Shown piece after piece: positions 33,291 to 43,971 of a stretch of 64,000 nt of DNA. The DNA comes from Saccharina japonica. Its lineage: Eukaryota; Sar; Phaeophyceae; Laminariales; Laminariaceae. The stretch covers positions 1,452,480 to 1,516,479 of the forward strand of contig MEHQ01000128.1 in the NCBI GenBank assembly GCA_008828725.1. The letters are read 5' to 3'. The translations under genes and the position numbers were made by a program. Positions within the stretch are counted from its first letter, which is position 1. Every line of letters starts with the position of its first letter. Below the pieces are notes generated by a model. It was not told the DNA's origin. It saw only the letters and a program-made list of their open reading frames with translations, and did not search any database.

Positions 33291-35910
33291 TAAAAAACGA
33301 CTCGCCATACCCCATTTGCCCAAAGACGAAATTGAAAAATGTCAGTTTTTCCGGCGGCTGATACTGTTTTAACTCCGATTTTCAAAGACGACACCAAGAA
33401 CTAGCAGGTGAACCTACCTGGGTCTCTAGTTCGACCGTCCGTAGCGTCCTACGTGGCCACAGCAGAGTGTAGATGCCAAACAGGAGCTCCGAAACGACCA
33501 AAATTCTTGCTGCCGTACACTTTCGTTTCGTGATGCAAACACAGCAATGCCTATGCTCCCTTGCAGATCCAAGAGCCCCAACACCCCCTAGAGACTATAA
33601 CGAACAAGCTCTACGTTGGTCGGTCGGAGGTCCGAGCATTAGAACTGTAGCTATGCCGTGTTCCGTGAGGAGTACTGATATTATGTTATTATACCAGAAA
33701 TAGTATTGCTGCTTTAAAAAAGTGTTTTTGTTTTTTCAACACTCAATTTGACAAGTACTCTTTATATTTTATGACCGAAGGGCCCCTTGAATCAACGTGT
33801 AGGCGTTAACCGCAACGGATCATTTGGATACGTGCTGCACTGCTGTCGTACTGGATTCTGCTGCAGGAGGCTAACGGTTCGGCTCGGGACGCTCGCCTCG
33901 TGCGGCGTTGTACAGTAGCCGCTGTGGACCTTGGTTTGATACCGCAGTCCGGTATAGGTTGTGTGCTAGTATCGATTGAAGGGGGCACGCAGGACCTGCC
34001 ATGATGTATACGATGTACTCGTGCGGAGGAATGCTTCTTCCAGGCTCTGTGCGGAGGGGCCTATCATCGACCGGGCTACGGCGTACAAGGCTGGTACTGT
34101 GTTGACCTTGTTTCTCGATCCGGCTAGGTCGTCTGTGACCCACGACATGGGTTGGGGGTCACTGATTGGCGTTCTCGTCACTGCCAAAATAAAATGTATC
34201 GAGATCGAGAAGGGCTCCCACTGCCCACATACTTTGCCGGCCGAAAACCCCCAGCTTCGGTATATGCTGCGGATGTAGTGTAGATCAGTCGCCTCCAACC
34301 TATCTCCAACAACCCACCCCGCATCACAAATGTCCTCCCACATGTACAAGGTCAAATGTACATGTTCCGTGGCCTACATGTATATATATGTGGTACATTG
34401 GTGTAGAGGATAATGGCCCGCAGCATCTAGCCTTTCGGCTCACCGTGGTCGTGTAGCTCTGCCATGTCTTGGGGATACTCCGGAGACCGGCGTACCTTAG
34501 GTTGCCGGCTGCGATTGCGGCAGAATGACATTGCTTCTATATTTGCGGGGGGGAACCATTTTGAACAGTCATTTGTTTAGGCTTTGGCATTAAATAGGCG
34601 CAAATGCCCGCCCTAGTTTTTGAACAGTATGGACGACTTGCACGGCTGACGCTGGCAGAGAATACTTTGACCAACCATGTAATCGTAAGCCCATTACAGA
34701 TCAGGTAGCCGCGTATTATGGTTGCTTCTTCCGTATGCACTAATGCGCCGGGAAATGTAATTCATATTCAGTGCCTAAAGACGCATCCGGCGGCGCTGTA
34801 CCTATACGATTGAAATATGTTCGTACAGTATTCCGCTGGGAATACGGCAAGGTATGAACTTACGTGTTGCCCTTTCCCTTTTCAACTCCGCAGTACCTTT
34901 GAGATACGCAGCCGCCCCATACTAAAACAAAAGACGTGTATACCGCCCACATTCTGTACAGCAGGTCATATTGTTGCAATGGGTAGGCAAAGTGGATTTC
35001 TGTCACTCCTTCCAGTTGTTCGTCGACGAACACGCCTCCGCCGACCTCGAATGGTTGGCCAGTCCGACGTTCAATGCTTTAGGTAGCTAGAAGTTACGCT
35101 GGTCGTCCATGACCAATGCCAAGCTTTCCCCAATCGAGTGCTCCGTAGGGTCCGGATACCGTCGCTACCGGAATTATTAAGTGCTATTGCGTGGTCCGGT
35201 CCGCACAACCGAGGTGCGTTGAAGAACGTATTCTTATTGAACTGGGTAGTGTCCGAATCTGTGTAGACCCCAGGTATGATAACAGGGGCTCTCGTTATAT
35301 AATCACTAAGGCGATTCGTATACGAGACGCCACGAGAAAGTCGGGGCTCTGAATCTAGATAAAATGACACACTGAAGACATCACGGTATAACCACACCTG
35401 TCTTCCGAGAAAGTGCATGCACCACTGCCCTGTAGGTAAACAGTTATCGCATTATCCTGGGCAGGGTGAGCGTGCACGTAGCATATCATGTTGGGTGCAT
35501 GCTGCGATAGAGGTGCACCCTCATATTATCTGAAACTCTGCTGTGGAGGGGGTCTATTCGGCACCAAACAACGGGTCGCGAGGGAAACCGAAAAGTACAA
35601 CCCGATGGTCAATCGCATGTCTTAGGCATTCGTATAAACATAAGGAAAACACAAACCATGTTCCAGAGATATTGGATGGTGTTGTTCAGTTGAACTGCGC
35701 CGTCTGTAAGAAATGTTTTGACAACAAAGCGATGATCGTATCGCACTTCCCGTCGTTGGTGTACCTACAGTGATGAATGTTTACTCGTTGTGCTGGTCAG
35801 ACGAAATCATGTGTATTCATACGAACATATGTCATTGATCGACGATGGTTGAACGTATAACGCCTTGACCAACCTACTGTTACATTGTTTCGGCCGTGAT
35901 CAGGTCTCCC
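33291..35910. other. Intergenic, no gene recognised
   Basis: Opposed open frames at 33966-34355 overlap and have no recognisable domain. A 76-residue plus frame at 35543-35773 has a CAVCKKCF segment but not a full zinc-finger pattern. GCATGCTGCGATAGAGGTGC near 35504 matches the terminal motif of the 42425-43056 element. The host gene's promoter should lie in the last few hundred bases, but I cannot point to elements. Confidence 0.45.
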
Positions 35911-38900
35911 ATGACTGGTCTCCTCAAGGTTTCGTTTCTGGGTTTGCTGCTAGCGTTAGCTTGGAGCCAAGACCTGCTACCCTGCGATGCCGGGACCCAA
36001 TCGCTGACTGTAGCAAACACGAACGACGCCATTGATCTAGCCAAATCTCTTGAGTGCTCAAATGGTACGTTTGCCGTAGAGTGGTTCGGGGAAGTGATTG
36101 TTACCGAAACAATTACTATCACTGAAGGTACATTGGTCAACATCACCGGTGCTACGACGGATGCCACGGCCGATGGAGACGGCATCACACAACTGTTTGC
36201 TGTCTATGGAGCCTCTTCCGCTCTACATATCATGGACATGACCCTCACAAACGGCCTCGCGGATGAAGGTGGGGCGATATACGCCACGGAACAAGCCACC
36301 GTTTCATTTAGCGGCAGCATGGCTTTCAGCAATAACCGCGCATTATTCAACGGAGGCGCGGTCATTGCGCGGACTTCATCAGCGGTTTCTTGGGGTGGCG
36401 ACATAATATTCCAAAACAACACCGTGCAATATTGGGGGGGGGCGATGTACGTGACAAATGGTTCGACAGTTTCTTGGACAGGAACCACACAAATCCTAGA
36501 CAACACCGCGAGGGATGGAGGCGGAATCTTTTTATTTGACGATTCGCTTGGGTCTTGGAGCGGAAACACCACTTTCAAAGGCAATACGGCGATCTTTACG
36601 GGGGGCGGTCTGACCGTCCACACTGGCTCCCAGGCTTTGTGGACTGGCGAAACGACATTCACAGGCAACATCGCCAACGGAGGAGGGGCGATATTTGTCT
36701 GGGGCGCGAACGTTTCCTGGGCTGGGATCACCGTATTCGCCGATAATATTGCCGACCTCGACGGAGGTGCGGTGTACACCCCCATTGAGTCCAACATATA
36801 CTGTCGGGGGACAACGACGTTCCGCAATAACACCGCCACGACTGGAAACGGGGGAGCTTTAAGCATAGATGCGTCTTCGGCCACTGTTGGTTCGAATGTC
36901 AACATTTCGAATAACACGCTCTTCGTCGACAACGTCGCTTTCTTGATTGGGGGAGCAATTTTTTCATCCGCCGTTGCTGGGGGGCAGCATTTCGAGGGGG
37001 TAACGTTTCGGTCTAACTCAGCAGCTATCGGGGGTGCGATTGCCATCATGGGGAATGGCGACGCGAACGACATCACGGCTTCCCCAACAATGGTCTCAAG
37101 TTGTCAGTTCATCTCCAACACGGCGTCGATCAGTTCCATCGCTGTTGCTGGCTTCGGGCCTGTGGAGATAAATAGTTGTTACTTCAACGGCAACGTGTTG
37201 TTCTGCGAAGCCGGCCTCGTCGTGGAAGAGGTCCCAAATGTGAGGGCGGCTGCATTACGTCCACCTGTTTACTCTCGTAGTTCCGAACTCGATCACGCTG
37301 GATGGTTCGTAGAGACCGGAAGCGCAAGTGGCACGTCAAGAGGTGTACCCTCTACACCAAGCAGTCACCATGCCGTGTATATTACGGTGACCACCGAAAT
37401 TGGTTCACGTCAAATATATGTGTACGTTGTAGTGTCTGGGAGGGCATGTCATTGGAGCGACACTCGTGCATACAAACTGTTCTCCGTACGAATGTATACC
37501 ACTAATACTGTTTTGTTTGTTCGTCCGGGCTGTTGACGCGTGGTATTAAATGGATCGAAGGTGGTACAAACCTTCGGTGCGCGCCGATCGGGGGTGGAGT
37601 TTAAACTTGGGGTTGGAAAAATCAATACGTTTTTCAACGTGACTTGCGCATCATCACGTGATATGTGTCCTCCCCGTCTTGCCATGTTATTCGTTGGCAG
37701 GATAACCCTGGAACTACGCGATATGAAACAGTATGTGGTGGATGCCCTTCATGGGACGAGTGCGTCAACTGCACCGTGGAGAACAGTGACCACGACCCAG
37801 TTTGTTCAATTTTTCCGGACCACGCTTACTCTGACCAACCTGGTACAACTCTGGAAACTCTGCTAATATTTCCCGGCTACTGGCGCTCAACCATCAGCAG
37901 TGCGACCATCCTTGCGTGCTACAATCAAGATGCTTGTCTGGGTGGCCAGACGGGGACAGAAGCGTTCTGTGACAGCGGGTACACGGGACCATGTGAGTGA
38001 TCGATCACAGTACACCGTGTCGTCTTGACACGCGAACCTCGACCGTGCCGCAAACACACACGTCTTTTAACCGCATGGCCAACCCTTTTCCTATGTGCGC
38101 GCCTGACGCAGATTGCTCTGTGTGCGAAGGCGAGTACTTTCCGTCTCTGTCTCACACATGTGCGCGGTGCTCTGAATCAAGACGCCAGTGGTTTGTGGCA
38201 ATCGCAGCTATCGCCGGAATTGCTCTTTCCTCGGCCATCGTGGTGATATTGGTGTATCTAGTATCCACCAACTTCGAACAGCAGAAGAGCACCCGCATTC
38301 TCCACCAAATAGGTCAAGCGGTTCCCGTTCAGGCTTTCAAGGGCGTCATTGTCGTCTGGCAGATTTTGACCCAGGCAAGAAGTGCTACTGATCGCTTGTT
38401 TTTACCGGAAGCAGCTAGCGCTGACGTGTTCGGCGTTGTGTTGAGATTGACAAAAACAACATCATCGGTGTGCCCTCTATTGAATACATTGGGTCAACGA
38501 ATAGACATTCAAGGTCTTGCCGAGGATTCGTATTAATATAATATAATAATACACTGAGATCAAGAACCAACCAACCGCCGACAAACGAGTACACTATAGT
38601 TTCCCCCGCGCTTACATGTATGTGACGACTACGACAACCATCCTCTTCTTGCTTGTTGTTTCCATCGCAGTTTGCATCTGTGGCCAACGTCACCTACCCA
38701 GGGGTGTATCAGACCTTCATGAACAGCTTGGACATTATCAATCTCGATATCGGGTTTGTCGTATCCACTGGGTGTCTATGGCCAGGCATCGATTTCCACG
38801 ACCGACTTCTTGCCGGTACGATCTGGCCGTTGGTAGTACTTGGGTTGCTGGCACTGGCGTACGCGATAGCTCTGCATAGGAACTCTGGGTGTGACGATAG

Positions 38901-39723
38901 CACTCGGCAGCAAATTCGCCAAAAGCACTTGTCTGCTGTGCTTTTCCTGATGTTTTTTGTGTATTCGTCAGTGTCGGCGACCGTTTTCCGGATGTTTGCG
39001 TGCGACTCGCTCGACGATGGCGAAGAGTATCTCCGAGCGGACTATCGTATTCTGTGCACGAACGAAAAGCATAGAGTCCTCCAAGTTTATGCCGGTTTCA
39101 TGATCGCTATATACCCTGTCGGGATCCCCCTGTTGTTCGGCGTCCTGTTGTATCGGCATCGCGAGGTCTTGTCTGACTCTAAAAAAGACAAGGCGGCCGC
39201 TAAGTCAATATCTAGCCTATGGGCGCCATATCGGCACAGCCGCTTTTACTACGAGATTGTCGAATGCGGAAGGCGCATTGTGCTGACAGGGGCCGTCGTC
39301 TTCATTTACCCGAACGACACGGCACAAATAGCGATAACGATTATCAACACATTCTTATTTTTCGTGGTCTCCGAGGTGCTGTCGCCATACACATCCGCAT
39401 CAGACGCGTGGGTAACGCGTTTGGGACACGTGCTCATATTCTTCAGCATGTTTGACGTACTTCTGTTGAGAGTCGATGTGTCGCAGGAGTCGAGCGAAAG
39501 TCAAAAGGTGCTAGCTGGGGTGCTTGTAGTGGGGCATGTCGTAATGATTGTTGCTGTAGTGGCAGAGGCCTATACCCTAGTTGTGACAGCAAGGCCGGGC
39601 AGGCTGGTAGTAGAGGAACGTACTCCATCCCGAAGAGTTCTTCGAACGTCAACCATTGTGTTTAGGCAGGAACGAGCAGAGAGCGATCACGAATTCCAAG
39701 GCCGTAACGTGCTTGTGTCGTAA
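35911..39723 (+). CDS. Pmp-like beta-helix protein with C-terminal multi-pass membrane domain
   Basis: Predicted exons are 35911-37239, 37701-37992, 38112-38374 and 38671-39723 (978 residues). All junctions keep frame. The ATG at 35911 is chosen because it gives a signal peptide (LLKVSFLGLLLALAWS); an in-frame GTG lies upstream. Residues ~118-380 contain about ten rungs with GGAIYA, GGAMYV or GGALSI motifs roughly every 28 residues, plus NNTA-type turns. This is the parallel beta-helix pattern of polymorphic outer-membrane-protein-like repeats. A Cys-rich region follows (CGGCPSWDECVNC, ACYNQDACLGGQTG, CSVCEGEYFPS). Then come seven or eight hydrophobic segments (IAGIALSSAIVVILVYLV, GFMIAIYPVGIPLLFGVLL, IINTFLFFVVSEVL and others). 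The design suggests a plasma-membrane protein with a large extracellular adhesion or sensing region. The membrane part resembles TRP/polycystin-like regions in other stramenopile proteins, but ligand and transport activity are unknown. Introns 1 and 2 are GT-AG. Intron 3 (38375-38670) fits GC-AG. Confidence 0.85.
38375..38670 (+). other. Predicted GC-AG intron
   Basis: The upstream exon ends ...CAG and is followed by GCAAGA, the usual form of a GC donor. The acceptor is TTTCCATCGCAG. Joining at these points gives a phase-0 junction that turns VWQILTQ directly into FASVANVTYPGVYQ, as expected for this family. The nearest GT (38383) would break the frame. Confidence 0.75.
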
Positions 39724-41086
39724 GAGTAATTTGGGTGTCGAGCAGAAGCTCTCCAAAGATGCGACGGGGAAATTCTCAAGGGGTTTTAGAGCTGCTGAGC
39801 AGGTCGTGTGTGCTTGCAAGCAAAGCCATCTTGTTAATTGCGAAACAGCTTGTATCATAGCGACGGGGCTGCACTGGATATTGTCCCTGAGCTCAGACTG
39901 AGATTGAGACGGCTGTTTTCCAGGGGGGTGCGTACGAGGTTGCAGGCCGAAGACGCAGCGGAATCCGAGATCGGAAATCATGTAGCATGAATCGGCCCGG
40001 GGATACCGTATATCCGGCTGTATCGAGTGTCATAGTTGTGCGCTTGGGATGACGGGAGAGCTCCCTATGCTTATGTGGCCTCCTGTATACAGTGTTTTAT
40101 CCGGTCGTACTTTGTGGGCGGGGCACACGGGAGACCCAAGAACAATAAACCAGGAAAAGGGGAGGTGATGTGGTGTTAAGTAGTGGTGCTAGGAGAGAAC
40201 ATAGCTACTGTTTGCTCAGACGTAATTAGGGGAACGTATGTTACGATCGGGTAATGTTGCCGCTACAGTTGGCTGTACGAGGTGCCATGATTGTGCTCTT
40301 TGGCCTGTAGAGAGAGTTCTCGACAACCGTGTGGCCTGGGGTATGGGTTGATATGGATCGTACTTCGTTAACGCTTTTGAAACCCCGAAATAGTGACCAA
40401 ACAATTATAGCTTTGGTGTTATCAGTCACCTACGAGCGGCGTCCGTGTCCACGAGTACGGGTAGGACTATGGTGAACCCCGTGTCGTGCGACTCCTTGCA
40501 CTGTCACAAGGACATCAAAGTGTACCACCCTCAAACACGCAGTGGCCTTCCTTGTAATCGCGAGTTTTTATAGTCAATTGTTCCGTCTGTAGTCACAGGA
40601 AGGTTAAGGGGAGATAGGCCTAGACGAGCAAAATTAAGCAGGTCAAGCGAAATCGCTTCCATGGAGCTTGAACGGGCGACGGCTGAGAACGGACGGTGGG
40701 TTTCCTCCGACGTTTGGAAGGGGGCTTATTTAGCGATATGACATATTGTTGCGTGGATCGGCCTCCCGATGTCGTATATTGACCTGCATGGAGTGTCATA
40801 TGTTTGCACTGGGGACGATTGGAGAGCTGTAACTGCATAATGGGCCTTCAGTAGGGTTTGATCGGGTGTCCTTCGATGACGTCGATGTGAGGACATACAA
40901 AAGACGAACAAGGAAAAGCGGATGAAGGGAGGCTACTTTGTTTTGGTAGGGGGTTTTGGAAGGTGGCTGGGGGAGAATGTCCTCTGGTAACTTCTGATCG
41001 AATGGATTAGCAGGCATAATTCAGCGAATGGTAAGATAGTATAGCTGTCGCTAGGAACTCGCGCAGCAGAATATTAGAAACTGTTG
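39724..41086. other. Intergenic with dispersed module copies
   Basis: No gene recognised. It contains three of the five copies of the module described at 39981-43360. Short frames over these copies are not conserved between them. Confidence 0.5.
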
Positions 41087-41888
41087 TCAACTTGTGTGCA
41101 TTGGTGGAGAAAACAGGAAAAAACGACGACGACGTGCCCCGAGAACCCCCTCTGCCCTCCATTCAGGCGGTACACGCGCATGATCGCGCAGGCTATGGCA
41201 ATGAGGATCTGCTCCACTTGCGGGGGTCTAAAATGACTTGATTTTTGTATGGGGGGTCTGAAATGACCTGGTTTTTCTATAGTGGGTCTGAATGACTTGA
41301 TTTTGGTATGGTGGGTCTGAAATTACTTGATTTTTGTATGGGGGGTCTAAAATGACTTGATTTTTGTATGGGGGGTCTGAAATGACTTGGTTTTTGTATG
41401 GTGGGTCTGAAATGACTCGATTTTTGTATGGGGGGTCTGAAATGACTTGATGTTTGTATGGGGGTCTGAAATGACTTGGTTTTTGAATGGTGGGCTGGAA
41501 ATGACTTGGAATTGTATGGTGGGTCTGAAATGACTTGATTTTTGTACGGGGGGTCTGAAATGACTTGGTTTTTGTATACTCGTAGTGGGCTGGAAATGAC
41601 TTGGTTTTGGTATGGTGGGTCTGAAATGACTTGGTTTTTGAATGGTGGGTCTGAAATGACTTCATTTTTGTATGGGGGGTCTGAAATGACATGGTTTTTG
41701 TATGGGGGGTCTGAAATGACTTGGTTTTTGTATGGGGGGTCTGAAATGACTTGGATTTTGTATAGTAGTCTGGAAACGACTTGAAATTGTATGGTGGGTC
41801 TGAAATGACTTGGTTTTTGTATAGTGGGTCTGAAATGACTTGAACAACTTATGTGCAGTAGTGGGGGAAAAAAACAGGAAAAAACGAG
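41087..41888. repeat. 30-bp minisatellite bracketed by a duplicated tRNA-like segment
   Basis: 41221-41840 is about 20 units of roughly 30 bases (GGGTCTGAAATGACTTGG plus TTTTTGTATGGG). The segment CAACTTGTGTGCATTGGTGG...AAAACAGGAAAAAACGA before it (41087-41128) recurs after it (41847-41888). Period 30 keeps all frames open, giving decapeptide repeats (GGSEMTWFLY on plus) that I do not consider translated. Confidence 0.9.
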
Positions 41889-42075
41889 GGTCATGGGTTC
41901 GAAACCGTGTTGACCACGTTTTTTTCGCCGTTAAAGTTGTAGTACGTTTACTTATAGAAGTAAAGAAAAACTGGGCTTCCACACCACTTGTACGAGTAGG
42001 GTAACAGGTAGTACAGGTGCTTGTCATCACAAGGGTCAGGGGTTCGAGACCTGTGTACCTCTAACAACGTTTTTT
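41855..42075 (+). other. Two tRNA-like B-box motifs (SINE-like fragments)
   Basis: AGGGTCATGGGTTCGAAACC near 41888 and AGGGTCAGGGGTTCGAGACC near 42028 resemble the T-arm/B-box of tRNA genes. Each is followed within about 30 bases by ACG plus a T run of seven or eight, a pol III type terminator. A-box-like sequence is weak and I cannot fold a full cloverleaf, so I do not call a functional tRNA. Confidence 0.45.
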
Positions 42076-42424
42076 TTAATGTGAGAATACAACGAATTAG
42101 ACAGATAAAAATATAATAATATGTTGGATAACAACGTAGTAGACGAATAAAATTCTGAGAATTTGATGAAAAGTGCCGACGGAAAAGTGCAGACAGATTC
42201 AAGTTTTTAATCAAGTAAAAAACGGTCGACGCTTTCTCGCAAGGGGTCCCTATCACGAGAGACTTGGTCAAAATTAGAAACTCGCATTCGCTCGTAAATA
42301 TTGTAACATGGATCGGCCTCGCGATGTCTGATATCCGTCTTTTCGGGGCGCAATAGGTATAGGCTATGGACGATTGCCGAGTGATATTTCATATGTATCC
42401 TCACGTGGCAAATGTATGGGTCCC

Positions 42425-43056
42425 GACGCGTGCTACGATAGAGATAGCACTTTTTGGCTGAGTTGATTTCTGAAAGATCGAGCTCCTTAACCCAAAACCG
42501 GCGGAAAGTCGTTATTTTGTTGCAATATTGTTCCTTGTTTGCTCAGGTCATGGGATTGTTAATCGGATATCACTTTTACTTTCCTCCCTTAATGCCCTTA
42601 ATGCCCTTAATGCCCTTAATGCCCTTAATGCCCTTAATGCCCTTAATGATCACTTTGGGGTGAGGTGTAGAGCTCTTAAAGTACGCCTCCGGAGAACTTG
42701 CACGTACGTGCGAGTCTAACGAATCTGCACGTACATTCAATACGGTTATATGTATAGCAGGAGTTGTTGTAGATATGTATGGCCTACATGGGTACCAAAT
42801 GGGATCGAGGTGCCAGGTGGGCCTCCGGCGGCTCCTGCGGAGGGCTGATTATATTTCTGCACCTTGTGGGTGGGAGCAGGGTGCCAAATGGGATCAGATC
42901 CGGGTGCGATCAGGTCCGGGTGGGAGCAAGGGTAAAGATGGTGTAAAAGTACGTGCAGTTCTAACCGCCCACAGCACGTACGTGCAATTATACGGCTGGT
43001 GCTTAAAGTAAGGAGCCCAAGAAAAAACATGGTGCACCTCTATCGTAGCATGCGTC
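42425..43056. mobile_element. Putative 632-bp element with ~19-bp terminal inverted repeats
   Basis: GACGCGTGCTACGATAGAG at the left and the reverse complement of GACGCATGCTACGATAGAG at the right match with one mismatch. No target duplication or transposase seen. Inside are a 9-bp minisatellite and several GCACGTACGTGC palindromes. The same terminal motif occurs singly near 35504 and, more diverged, near 57297. Confidence 0.55.
42591..42644. repeat. (AATGCCCTT)6 minisatellite
   Basis: Six perfect 9-base units. The frame encodes repeated Asn-Ala-Leu or Met-Pro-Leu, with no sign of a real protein around it. Confidence 0.95.
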
Positions 43057-43966
43057 TCCCCTAGTTTTCAAAGGGGGGGGTAGCGGAAACGAGGAAGATA
43101 ACGCAGGTTACGGGAACGTGAGGTCGAGGAGCTTGAAAGGGTGCTGGGCAAGACGCGAGGCAAGGGTTTGTCGGGTATATTGGGGAGTGTGTGTTTTACG
43201 ATCGGGTATATTGTAGCCTGGATCGACCTACAGATGCCTCGTGATCGGTTGTATGGAGCGCCATAGTTGTTGTTGTGGGTTTTGGATCATTGGAGAGGTA
43301 TATATGCATATGCAGCCTCACGGTGGTAGGTTCGGGAGATGAGCAAGAGAAAACAGGGAGGACGAGGTGTCGGCATGTCAGCGAGCTTGGAAGCGTGCCG
43401 GGGGGAAATGGAGGTAGTTGGTTCTCGGACGCATATATATATGTCCCAAGGTTTACGCACGTGGGAGGTGGTTTACAATATGCCGGGTATACCACCAAAT
43501 GTAAGCTATTTCTACAACGGAATGCGTCATCAAAGAGAACCCCTGTCATATGTAGTGCGTGCTAAGTGCCTACATGTGAAGCCAAGCCATATATTTCCTG
43601 AGGTGGGCAGAGTAGAAGAGGTCGTCATCGGTATCCCCCGTGCGGAGTATGGACGCGTGTCGCCCCGTGACGATGGTGGGGGGGGACGTAGCGATGCAGC
43701 CCGTATCATCCACACCGTCTCGAAGGCTGCCGCTGCTTCTTCAGCCACTCCTTTATGTTCCTTCCCCAATGAATTCGATTGCTGCTTCGCCCACGTTTGT
43801 TGACGATGAAGTTGGTTGGCTATGATGGTAGCCGAAACGTAAGCGCTTGGTTTGCTGTTAGGAAAATCCAGTTGCGAGCCCCACTCAGAAGAAATATGTT
43901 GCCATATCGAAAAGGTGCTCCCAGGTCAATTTAGAGAATACATGTACGAGTGTGGGGGCATGGGAG
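43057..43966. other. No gene recognised; one dispersed module copy
   Basis: A 154-residue plus frame (43339-43803) overlaps frames on the other strand and has no motif I know. The fifth copy of the dispersed module starts near 43197. Confidence 0.45.
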
Positions 43967-43971
43967 TACCA

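Larger units (their letters stand above)
39981..43360. repeat. Dispersed module, five diverged copies
   Basis: Copies start near 39981, 40230, 40737, 42297 and 43197. Shared landmarks in order are TTGTARC.TGGATCGGCC, GATGTC/GATACC, TGTATGGAGTGTCATA, TTGT and GATTGGAGAG, ending in CCTCACG/GTGGCC. All lie in the same orientation, mixed with other repeats. They could be remnants of one short element family. Confidence 0.6.

Noticed and set aside
35896..35898. GTG at 35896 as the start of the beta-helix gene
   Set aside because: Non-ATG start unlikely in this setting. The in-frame ATG at 35911 places the hydrophobic signal peptide correctly.
36204..37076. 290-residue minus-strand frame
   Set aside because: Antisense shadow of the beta-helix exon; repeats mirror those of the plus strand.
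41221..41840. CRISPR-like regular repeat
   Set aside because: Units are contiguous without unique spacers and the genome is eukaryotic; this is a minisatellite.
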